Shown here in pieces: positions 46,593 through 56,935 of a stretch of 64,000 nt of DNA. The notes under the pieces are model-generated. The model saw nothing but the letters and a program-made list of their open reading frames with translations. It searched no databases and was not told the origin of the DNA. The position numbers and the translations under genes were made by a program. The stretch lies in assembly GCA_039111635.1 (NCBI GenBank), contig JBCAQO010000001.1:186001-250000 (forward strand), written 5' to 3'. This DNA comes from Heterobasidion occidentale. Lineage: Eukaryota > Basidiomycota > Agaricomycetes > Russulales > Bondarzewiaceae. Numbering within the stretch: the first letter of the stretch is position 1; each line of letters starts with the position of its first letter.

Positions 46593-47289
46593 TGTTACGA
46601 ACTGCTTGTTCAATAACCCAAGAGTAACAGGTTCTTCCCTAGGTCGCACAATGGACTGAGTGGTGGGCGAGGTCTCGACTGTATCAGGCAATGATACAGG
46701 AAGGAATAACGATGATTCTACTGTAGGAAGACAGTAGGACGAAGGTACACAGTAGGAAGACTGTGTAAGAACGAAGGTGTTCGTGTAGGAAGACACAAAC
46801 AGAACGAGGGTTGGTATGTGAAGATACCAAGGAACGAAAGTACACAGTAGGAAGACTGTGTAAGAACAAAGGAGAATAGACTGAAGATCCTCAGCCTATT
46901 CTATGGGCCTTATATACTGTATAGGGTCTAGGGTAAGAGTCTGTATGCTACTCCGGGTACCCATCCCAGGAGAGCTGTGGTCGCCATCTCTCTCAGCCGA
47001 TGCCTACTCTTGTACTTCTCCAGTCGCACCAATCCATCCTGGTGCAACGAGGTGCTTACCCATAAGCCCTCAGCCCATGGCATGTGAATGCCTATCTTAA
47101 CAATCCGCTATATCCTTGACCCTTCCTATATATCCTCTACCGACGTCTTGAAGAACCATCGGTTCAGTCGGACCATAAGGACATGCCAAATACCTTGATG
47201 TACGCTCCGTAGTGGAGCCGCCTAGCATGTGATGCTTGATCCATTGGATAGACCAGCCCCAACGGGCTCTGATCGGTCAAGTCATAACA
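46593..47289 (-). mobile_element. Element 1: 3' LTR
   Basis: 697-bp terminal repeat with TG...CA ends (minus strand TGTTATGAC to CGTAACA), immediately preceded in element orientation by the purine tract AAAGGGGGTAA. It contains an internal direct repeat, ACACAGTAGGAAGACTGTGT at about 46748 and 46841, which is itself a hairpin. The partner LTR is not in the window. Confidence 0.75.
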
Positions 47290-47304
47290 TTACCCCCTTT
47301 CTAG
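47290..47304 (-). other. Polypurine tract of element 1
   Basis: Minus-strand AGAAAGGGGGTAA directly abuts the 3' LTR, the usual primer site for plus-strand DNA synthesis. Confidence 0.7.
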
Positions 47305-48092
47305 GTCCCAGCTCCTGAGGGGACTACTCGCCTCCACGAGCCTCATTGTCTTTCCATCAGCAATTTGTTTCTTGACCCGCGAGACCAGATGCGACTTCTG
47401 GTATGACTTCGTTTTCTGGGGCGAAGACCGACCTACGTCGTTGACAACGCCTAGGAGTTTTCCATCTCCGTTGAGCTGTTTGATTTGAAGTCCTGCGATA
47501 TCGCCACAATACCGCGTTTCTTCCCGGTGTTCTTCCTTCACCGTTACGTTTTGATGCGAGGCAATCCCTTGAGTCAAAAGGCAACCCCTCGAAGCAGGAC
47601 TCCCTGCTTGTGGTCAAAGAAAGTGCTGATGCGAATGATTTATGGATGAGTTAGAAACTTGTCTGTGGATGGGTGTGTGTTGTTCTTCTTCATAATGCCG
47701 AAGGCCATGCTTCAGTGTTTCCAGGATAGATCTTCATCTCCGTGATCTCCGGTATCGAGGGGGACTCCAGGTGTGTGGGTTGATCGCTTTACTAAGGCTT
47801 AGGCCCACCAACCTATCAAGAATAGACAGTTCTTGACTTGTTTTGAGTCCGGCAAGACCCCTTTGAAGATCACTAACTCTGTCAGCCCCATACGGTGGCC
47901 CGTCCTGGTTAGAGATTGGTGTTTGTCCAGAGTTTGTTTGTCACATGGGAGCGAGCATGCAGCCACGCTCCACATATTGAACACGAGGTAAGGATTTTGA
48001 AGAATAGACTTTGAACCCCATGGTTCCTTGAGTAAACCATGGTATCCACCTTGACGGTAATTATTTGGGGTCAGCGTAAGGTATGTCCTGGT

Positions 48093-49680
48093 AGTTTATC
48101 GTCGTGCCGGACATCCGTAGTTTTGTGTCTTTGCGGGCGTCCTCTAGTTTATCCTTAAGTCTTCGCGGACTGAGGCTAGTTTATACATAAGTTGTTGCAG
48201 ACTGCCCTGCTAGTTTACGCTAAGGTCGTTGCGGACCTATCCATTTTCCAACGTAGGAGTACCTGTAAACAAGATGGAAGACCTTTTCTGCGCGCCGGAA
48301 CATTCATCGGTGATGCGCATAGGGCCCTAGACCAAGTACAACCGTCTTGACAGGGTTTCCATCGAGGCAAGATGGTGACGGTTTATACTATATCAAACCG
48401 GATAACTTATAGAGTTGCCAGAATAGACGTTGGAGCCTATTTTGACACAACTCACATGGCCCTGTACATGAAGGGCGGCTCAGTTTATTGTCATGAAGGA
48501 CGGCAACTAGTTTATAGTCATTGCGGACGTCCGCTATCGCCTGGCTTGAACCTCCCGAGCCTCAATAGATTTAATCCTCCGGGGTGAGGGTAGTTTAAGG
48601 TCATTTCGGACTAGTTGGTGGCTAAGGTCGTAGCCATCAACCACATCTCTTATAGCTTGAAGGAGTAAATAGTTTATCGTCATTGCGGACTAGATCAACA
48701 TCATGGAGTCAACAACAATGTCAATCAACATCTCCTATACTGAAAGGAGCGGTAGTTTAACGTCTTCGCGGACGTTGGCCCTGTAAAGGAAAGGGCAATC
48801 CTAGTTTACCGTCATGGAGGACGTCCTAACCTGAGGCACGATCCTAGTTGCCTCTTGACTGGCCCTTGAAGCGGAATCCTTGCTTCGGACTTCAAGGGTA
48901 GAGTGGGCGCACCATAGAGTAGTCATGGTCCTGTCGGATGGCTGACAACCCGCTCCATGTCCCCAAACCCCTCGCACGGAATTGAACCGTGTCAACCCCA
49001 TATTCTTTTACTGTAAGGCGTATGGAATATGGAAGCGCCTTGACCTAGTCGGCAGGGTTCTGCAATGGTGGAGGCCCTCCCTTCCACCATCTGCCAGAAT
49101 GCAACCACGCTCCGATGGTCCTTGGTAGCTTTAACATCGTTCCGGACGGTAACTAGTTTATAGTCATTGCGGACCAAGCCTTCGTAGTTTTACATCGTTG
49201 CGGATGTAATTTGTCCTATTTGGTTACTTAGTGGAGTGCGGCCACTAGGCACCGGCATCACAGATAGGGCCCCCTAATGCGGAAACGGCCCTGTAAAACT
49301 GGAGATCCAAAGTGGGACGTCCAAGACACCTGTCAGACCTTGACAGCGAGGTAGGGTCCACCGTTCCCCAACGGTGAACATGCAACATGATTTCCCACCA
49401 ATATTCTTGCATCATCATAGCCTTTCGATCGCGCCATACGATCAAAAAGCCGGCATATCAGTACCAGTTATTTGTTGAATCCAAGGACCTCCTAATGTGG
49501 AAAGGGTCCTGTAAAACTGGGGATCCAAGCGGGACGCCCAATTCGCTTGTCAGAATACCTCTTGACAACGAGAGTGTTAGATGCTTGTCCTTCCAAGACC
49601 GGAGGGTTGAAACGCGCATGGCCAGGTACTTCCCCTGCCTTCTTATCTTTTCACAGTTTAACGTCATGCAGGACGTTCCT
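48093..49680 (-). repeat. Dispersed array of short hairpin-like motifs
   Basis: At least 15 copies of a roughly 22-bp motif: TAGTTTA, two variable bases, GTC, about six bases, GAC (often TTGCGGAC). They begin near 48093, 48119, 48146, 48178, 48212, 48481, 48508, 48591, 48670, 48753, 48802, 49126, 49154, 49177 and 49654. Several extend the GTC/GAC pair into perfect 6-bp stems (AACGTC...GACGTT at 48753 and 49654). Spacing is irregular, all are in one orientation, and they lie between the 3' extra ORF and the LTR. Confidence 0.8.
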
Positions 49681-49876
49681 CGGTGTCCTGTGCGTGAAAC
49701 CGGTACCCGTGGTGTGGAGGGTCCTTTCCTCTCTGTCACCTTCTGAGACAAGGGGTTTCTTAACTCCCTTGTCTAATATCCTCCACCAATGTCCCCGAAA
49801 TCTCCGTATCCTTCATCTGGTCGGTAATATGGGTCGGCGTCGTCGTAATTCCCATTGTCGATCTCATTCCACGCAT

Positions 49877-51152
49877 CTAGTTCAGCTCGAGTCCAGGCAG
49901 CAGTTCGCTGAGCTGGTCGCTGGCGGACTTGAGTTTGTCTGCCAAAGTGAGGATGCGTTCCCTCAAGTCAATTATCCTGAGAATGGTTTGGAGCCGGTGA
50001 ATCTCTTGGTCGAGTTCTTCCAAGACCGCCTCGCTCGGGTTGGAGTGCCACCCTTGTCCTGGGATTCCCCCGTCTCTCGTTCCTCCTGTACCTTGGCGGA
50101 TGCTCCTCATTGCTGCCTCCGGCGTCCTGCCTGGCGGGTTGTCCTGTCGATATGGGAGGAAGGGCCTCTCGATCCCATCGTGCCTGTCGTTGTACCGTAG
50201 TCCAGAAATATTCTGTTTGGACAGTTGCGTCTTGGCTGGTCGACACCGGCATAGCTCTGCTGGCTTTGTCGTCCCCTGGTTGGACGCGGAACGGGTCAAT
50301 CCAAACAGGCTGGGAGTGAGGGGAGTGTACCGCATTGGTGCTCGAGATGAGGGCAGGTAAGAGCTCCAGGTTGACAAAGGAAGAAAACTCGTCGGGGTGG
50401 ATGAGTAGGGTGTATGCCCCATTATTTCCTCTAGCGTACCAGGAGGCCGCTCAATGATCATCGGCATAGGCCAAAAGCCGGACCTGGTTGCTTGCGTCTG
50501 CGAGGCGCCTGGGAATGTCACTGTTCTCGCTCCCTGGTTGCCCTGCGAAGAAATTAGCGAGCCTTTGCGAGGCTAGCGCTGTGGCCATCTGAATTACCGC
50601 CGAGATTGTGGTGCACTGAAGCAGTGCATCCCCTAATCCTTCTAATTCTCGGGGGTGCAGATTTCTACCACTGATAGGGGGTCCTCTGGTCCTGGCACCC
50701 GATGCACTAGTTGTTGCTGATTTGTGTACATCTGTTTCAGCAGCTGCAGGTGATGCCAAATTTGCATGGTTTCTTGATCCTCTGCCACTTCTCGTTTCCT
50801 GTCTTGCGTCTCCTTGAGCCAATGTTGTCGTTGGTCGCGGAGGTGTTGGTGGAGCCGGTCTTCCTTCTTCTTGACATTCCTCATTGTGCTTGTCATGAGC
50901 TCCCTCAGTCCGAGGTGAGGCTCATAATTCCGTTCAATTTTTGGTAGTGAGCGTGGTGAGGCGGGTGGAGACTGGTATGGAAACTCCTTCTGGAGTCGCT
51001 GGGCGGCTGCTTCGGCTAGGTCGTCCAGTGTCGGGGTTGGCCACGGCCAAAATGATGTCTGGTGAGGGGTTCCTTGATGGTGAAGAGGTAGTTCCTTCAT
51101 AGATGAGCATAGCGCGTTCTAGGGAGTAATCAAGATAGGAGTGGTCGGACAT
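49877..51152 (-). pseudogene. Element 1: extra ORF downstream of integrase, broken
   Basis: Coding-like segments in three frames follow one another: MSDHSYLDYSLERAMLIYEG (from 51152), LDDLAEAAAQRLQKEFPYQS through MRNVKKKEDRLHQHLRDQRQ (51100-50642), GLGDALLQCTTISAVIQMAT (to 50451), and EAVLEELDQEIHRLQ to the stop at 49877. They look like one charged, coiled-coil-prone protein broken by at least two or three frameshifts. It is not part of pol and I recognise no domain. Confidence 0.5.
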
Positions 51153-51211
51153 GTGCTGGGGAGGATTTCCTTGCTTTGATAAAGGGAGGTCGCTCCTCTT
51201 TATGTACCTCC

Positions 51212-54200
51212 TTACAGCTTAATCGCTGCTGGTCGGGGCTTGTTGGGATAGCTTTTGTGAAACTCACGAAGCACCTCATCGGACGTATCTTTGAGGAGGG
51301 CAAAGGGTTCCCAAGTGTTATCTGCTTCGGAGTATCCAACCCACTTGACGAGGTACTTGGTTCCTCGTCCCTGGCGTCTTGAATCTAGAATGGTCTCTAC
51401 TTTGTAGTGCTCTTCTTCATTCAGGATTTCTGGTGCTGGTCTGGGGAAGTTCCTTCCATGGGCCTCTGTCTCATGATATTTGGTGAGCACGGAGGCATGA
51501 AATACCAGATGTATCTTCCATGTTTCAGGTATTTTCAGCCGATAAGCCAGGGGACCAATTCTTTCAGTCACTTGAAAAGGACCATAACGCCTAGGTGCCA
51601 ACTTGAACTTCGGGTGAGTCATCCAAATATGGGTTCCTTCTAACCAAACTTGGGTTCCTGTTTCCCACTGTGGAAGTTTCCGGTGTAGGTCCCGGCCCTT
51701 GGCGTGCTGTGCCGCTATCTGTAGACTGGCAGCTGTGTCTTCTTGGACTTCCTTGATTAGCTGTAAATGTTCAGTTACTGCGGGCACCTTGGTCTCCAAT
51801 GCTGAATCAACCAAATACGGCGGATTGAACCCATAGAGGACTTCAAACGGTGACTTCCCTGTAGCGGAGTGTCTTCAGGTGTTATGGGAGAATTCTGTGA
51901 AGGGGATCAAGTCTACCCAGTTATCTTGATGGTAGTTGCAGAATACCCGCAGGAATTGTTCGATCTCCTGATTAACCCGTGTTGTTTCTCCGTCCGTCTG
52001 AGGGTGATAAGCCATGCTGAGGGCTGGAGTGATTCCTAGGCCTTTCCATAGTTCTTGCGTGAACTTTGCCGCAAACTGAGGGCCTCGGTCGGATACCACC
52101 TTGGTTGGTAGACCGTATTATTTGAACACATTATTCTGGAAGAGCGTCGTGGTTTCTTCGGCCGTGATTGTCTTCTTGCACAGAGTGATGACTATCCCTT
52201 TTGACAGGCCCTGGTCCACTACCACGTTTATTGAATCATATCCTCTGCTTTCCAGGAGGTCTGTTACAAAATTGGTGGTAATGAAACGCCAAGGGGCGTT
52301 CGTGGTTTCCAATGGTAGAATTGGAGGATGGGTCCTGTGGGGTAGGTTCTTGGTGGACTGGCAAACTGCACATCCATCCACGTATTGATGGACAAACTTG
52401 GTCATGCTCGACCACCAGTAATGGCGTTGTACCAATTCCAAGGTCTTTTCTCAACCTGGGTGTCCTGTAGCCATAGTGTCATGGTGTGTCCTAACAATTG
52501 TTCATTGGAGGAGGTCATCTCTTGGAACACATATGTAGCCATCTCGTCTTGTGATGCCATCTTCGTGCGTCCATTTCCCTAAGTCACCCTTCATTGCTTT
52601 TGGTCCTTTTTCCAACAACTTCTTGAGGGCAACATCGACCAACAGATCATGTTCTGAGCGTGAGTGTCAAATAAGGGAGAGGATGTCTGAGGATACCAGT
52701 TCCGTTGCTTTGACGTGCATGCTTTTGCTGGAATCTACCAGAGTTTCACTGGACTTGGTGAAAAGCCTGGATGGGAGTAGAGTCTGTGCCTTGTTATCAG
52801 ATTCCACCCCCTCACTAAGGTCTGGATGCCTGGACAGAGCATCAGCGTGATTGGTAGTTCCGGCCTTGTAGCTGAGTCGGAAGTCAAATCTGGACAAAAA
52901 CAAACTCCATTGCGCTTGTCGCCTCGATAGGTCCCGTGCCGTCTGAAAGTGTTCCAGGTTCTTGTGGTCCGTCCAGATCTCAAAGGGATTTCTAGCATCT
53001 TTGAGATAATGTTTCCAGTGTTCTAGCGCCTTGATGATTGCAAGGAGTTCGCGGTCATGCACGTTGTAATTCCTTTCAGGGGGTGAAAATGATCCCAAGA
53101 GGTATGCCACTGGGTGCCAGTCGCTATCAGGTCCTTCCTGTAAGAGGACTGCACCATATGCGGAGAGGGATGCGTCAGTGACAAGCCGGTATGGGCGCAT
53201 CGGATCGGGGTATATTAGGACAGGTTGACTGATGAAGGCTTTCTTTAATCGGTCAAAAGCCTGTTGGCAATCCGTGGTCCAGTCCCATTTCGTGTCTTTC
53301 TTGGTAAGGTCATGTAAGGGTCGCATGATCAGAGAGAACTTGTCGATGAATCGCCGATAGAAATTCCCTAGGCCTAAGAAAGAGCGAATGTCGCGGACTG
53401 TGCGTGGGATGGGCCAATCCTGGATTGCTTCAATCTTTGAATCCTCCATGGCGACGTGATCCTTCAAAATTGTGTATCCCAAATAGTTTAGCTTTTCTTT
53501 GTGGAACTCGCACTTCTCTGGTTTGAGATAAAGATTGTTGTTGCGCAGGATTTGGAGGACTTGTTGAATAATCACGATGTGTTCTGCCGTGGTTTTTGTG
53601 AAGATGAGGATGTTGTCCATATATACCACAATTTTCCGGGCCAGGATGAGCTCTTGGAAGATCATGTTCATCATGGCCTGGAAGGTCCCTGAGGAATTGC
53701 ACAGCCCAAAGAACATTACCGTGGGTTCAAAGAGTCCCAAGGGCATTACAAAAGCCGCCTTGGACTCATCTCCCTTTTTGATGCGTACGTTGTTATATCC
53801 CCACCGAACATCTGATTTTGAGAATACCGTTGCCCCTCGAATAACATCCAAGAGTTCTTGGATTAACGGCAAGGGGCAGACATCTCGAATGGTGTGTTCA
53901 TTAAGGTGGCAATAATCCTGTACCGGGCGTAGTTTTCCATCCTTCTTATATATAAAGAAGAAGGAGGCCGCGCTAGGTGCTGTCGATCGACGTATTGTTC
54001 CTCTAGAAAGGTGCTCCTTGACAAATTTTCTCAGCTCGTCATGTTTATCCGGGCTCAAGGGGAATATTCTTGGAGCTTGGGTTTTAAAAGACGGCTTGAG
54101 ATTTATCGCATGGTCCCAGATAGTGTGCTTGGGGAGCCGTTGCGATTGTCTCTTGCTAAAAATGTCAAGGTAGGAATGGTATTCCAATGGCATGCGATCC

Positions 54201-54223
54201 TTTAAATTGGTTGTGTCGATTTC
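51212..54223 (-). pseudogene. Element 1: pol (RT, RNase H, integrase, chromodomain), multiply interrupted
   Basis: The visible part starts in the pre-RT region (MPLEYHSYLDIFSK), followed by RT with VVYMDNILIF as the catalytic YxDD-type box (YMDN), RNase H ([22 protein letters not shown]), the integrase zinc domain (HHDTMATGHPG, CAVCQ), a core with DRGPQF and HPQTDGETTRVNQE, and a chromodomain (VETILDSRRQGRGTKYLVKW). Five stops break it: 52667-52669 (TGA), 52502-52504 (TGA), 52451-52453 (TGA), 52118-52120 (TAA) and 51875-51877 (TGA), otherwise in a single frame. The 5' end of the frame runs straight into the LTR of element 2, showing where the insertion occurred. Confidence 0.85.
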
Positions 54224-55058
54224 TGTTAGGTCGAAGACCTATCATGTGCACCAATGCACAAAGGAGTCCCTAGGCTAAACCTCCACTGGTTCGAAGAGTT
54301 GTAGACTCCAACAGATAAAGACGATAGATTGTCTCTGGGCTCCTGCAAGGAATTCGGGGTTGCTTTCTGCTTTGTCCTCAAAAAGATGCAGAAGATGATC
54401 TTCGAGGTCTTCTCTATGATGAGAAGGAACAGGATGATCTTCCCCTATCCAACAGACGACACGTGGAGGTGTCCAACTGAGAACACGGAAGGCGGCTAGG
54501 CCGTGATAGTAGCGGATGAGTAGAGGAAGGGATGGGAAGGGAGACGAGTCCAGTGCGCCGTCAGACCATGTAAGGAGTTTCTCAGATCTGACAGAGATCA
54601 CGAAGTGTGGGCTAGGAAGGTAGCCAGACACCGGGTGCAGTGCAGAGATCGAGTATATTACAGGTGAACGAGCTGAGCTTCTTAGAAGCTCATCTCGCCT
54701 ATTTATACAAAGAAGTATCTAGGGCCGGATCACGATCTGGTCTGTGCACTTCTCAGGTACCGAAGTAAATGATCGAGATCTGTAAGCTAGAATGTGTCAT
54801 CGACCTGTCATATAACTAAGTATAGTAACTTGATCACTAATGTCTGTCCACATCTTTGATCGATCAGGAACCAGGAACTGGGGTCAGGAACCAATGTCTA
54901 TCCACATCAAGAAGTAGGAACCAGAAGTCAGTGTTCATGCGTCAGCATGTAAATGGTAATGAGTCAATGGGAACCGGGCCGAGTCTGAATACTGTCCGAA
55001 GCACTTGACCAGCCTGTCTGCTCACGTGCAAAGCACGTGTTAGGACACAGTCCTAACA
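54224..55058 (-). mobile_element. Element 2: 3' LTR
   Basis: 835 bp, plus-strand ends TGTTAGG...CCTAACA, followed on the plus side by CTACCCCCC (polypurine tract GGGGGGTAG in element sense). It aligns with 63781-64000 over the overlapping 220 bp. Confidence 0.85.
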
Positions 55059-55075
55059 CTACCCCCCTTTTATAC
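55059..55075 (-). other. Polypurine tract of element 2
   Basis: Minus-strand AAAAGGGGGGTAG adjoins the 3' LTR. Confidence 0.7.
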
Positions 55076-56740
55076 AAGTCTTCGGTGTTTGGCAGGGGCG
55101 CAAACGGTGGGGGGCGGTTCCCTCAGATGTTTCTCGTCGAAGGTGGGGATGACACGAGTGAGGTACCCGGTCCAGTTAGCAGTGTCGATCAGGTGGTCCA
55201 ACACCTGCTTGTGGTACCCGTATTCTTCAGCCGTCCGATCCATCTGTAGACGAAGTCTACGGGACTGCATGCGATGCCGGTCATAGTCTTGAAGAAAACC
55301 GCGCGCCGTAATGTCCGTTCTCTGTCTAATGCACGTGATTGGACATCCCACGACGACATGGCCTGTGCGTCCACATTCCTAGCAGGAGCGAGTTTCGGGC
55401 TCAGAGGGTGAAGGAGGCGGGAGAGGTGTTGGAGTAGGCCAGATGTTTTCTGAATCCATTGCATCCGCGGGCCATCCTTCGTCTGTTGCAACAGGAAGGT
55501 CCGGCGACTGGGGGGAGGTTCCGTCGACAACGATAGGATAGGTGGGGTTGTCGCCAAGTGGGGGAGGGGATAGGGACACAGCAGGGGGTGACGGGGGTGG
55601 TACTGATAGCAGTTGAAGTACCTGGCGATCCCGGATGACTTGTTTGGGGTCGTAAGGAGGACTGGTGGGCCACATGAACTCCGCGGTCTCCTCGTTGGTG
55701 GGTCGAAATGGTTCGGCCGCCGGGAGGTCGGGTTCCACAACTGCAGGAGAATCAACGTTCATGGGTTCCTCGACGTTTATCGAGTGAAAACCTTGTTCCT
55801 GTATGTCCGGTTTGGTCATAACCCAGGGTCAGATGTTATCTTCCGGGACGCTTCCACCTGGCCAATAGCTCGTGACCGGGTGAATTCTGCGACTGTTAAG
55901 GGGGAAGGAGTGGGTTGCTAGCAGTCCCTTAGGGACGTACTCTTCGATCTCCAGACGTGCCCTGTTAAGCCCCATGAAATGGAACCAACGGATCGTGTTT
56001 TCCTTGTATCGGATCCGAACCAGCGTGTCGAGCCAAGCCTGTACGGTGTGTGTCTGGAGAAGTATAGAGCTGCTGCTAAGAATCCCGCCTAGTCAGAAGT
56101 TGACCATGTCGTTGCGTATGGCGGGGAGATTGATTAGCCCTTTCATACAATAGGAGGTGACCGTGAGATTGGCGAGGAGGATGGCCTGGGTCTGATTGAG
56201 TGGTCCAGAGAACACTTGGTAGCACTGCACCCAGACTGCTTGCTGTAAATAAAAAAGCAACACGTGGGGGTCCTTTAAGCCCGGTTGGTTCAAGATGATT
56301 GGTGCCTTGTCTTCGGCAAGCGTGAGGTGGTAGATACTGTTGCTCGTGTTCAGGTCCTGGTAGAGGCGGAGGTCGTGAAGGGGGTTGGGCAGCACGCGAA
56401 TGCGAAGGTGGAAGTTTTCATTGTGAATAGCAAAAGCCAGTGGAGGGATGGCAATGTGGGGGTTCAGCATATTAGCCAGGAAGCGGGGAATGACAAATTC
56501 TGTGAGGGGGTCGGCAACTTGAACGCCCTCCGAGGGGATGTCGTCTTCGCTATCGTAGTCTGAGTCCATGTCATCAACAAGCGTGGGGGTGGTAGGGGGG
56601 GGAGACGGTGCGGAGGATGAAGGGATTGGGGGAAGAGGGATTGGAAGCATGAGGGAGGTTGTAGCGGAAGTCATTCTGATATTACTGAGAATGTAACGGG
56701 GGGAGTGAGCCAAGGTGAGGTGTGCAGGAGCGAGGGACAT
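55070..56740 (-). pseudogene. Element 2: extra ORF downstream of integrase, with zinc-knuckle-like motif, broken
   Basis: The first part (56093-56740) reads MTSATTSLMLPIPLPPIPSS, an acidic stretch, then a compact domain with FHLRIRVLPNPLHDLRLYQD and VLLFYLQQAVWVQCYQVF. It ends at a stop and the middle (about 55820-56090) is degraded. The last part (55819-55070) is Pro-rich and acidic. It then has C, a TAG stop at 55379-55381, and E-C-G-R-T-G-H-V-V-V-G-C, which is a CCHC knuckle spacing if the stop replaces an amino acid, and ends in a basic helical segment (DYDRHRMQSRRLRLQMDR). The layout recalls a second gag-like nucleic-acid-binding protein, but its role is unknown. Confidence 0.55.
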
Positions 56741-56935
56741 TCAATTGTAGCTGGGATGCTGAGGAACGTCTCTGCTTGATGCGGAGTGTCTTTTATACAG
56801 CAGAGGAGAGGCCAATAGTAGCGGCGGCGTGAAGGGATCTGAGGACAAGGGCAATGGCAATGGAGGCAGCGGTGAAAGCAAGAGTTGCAATGATGGTGTA
56901 AATGGCCACTGTGGATAAAGTGGGGTCAAAAGGGG

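Larger units (their letters stand above)
46593..54223 (-). mobile_element. Element 1: Ty3/Gypsy chromovirus, 3' portion, split by element 2
   Basis: Minus-strand retrotransposon with RT, RNase H, integrase and chromodomain, then a 3' extra-ORF region, hairpin array, purine tract and LTR. The 5' part (protease, gag, 5' LTR) is absent because the LTR of element 2 interrupts pol at 54223/54224. It presumably continues beyond 64 kb. Confidence 0.8.
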
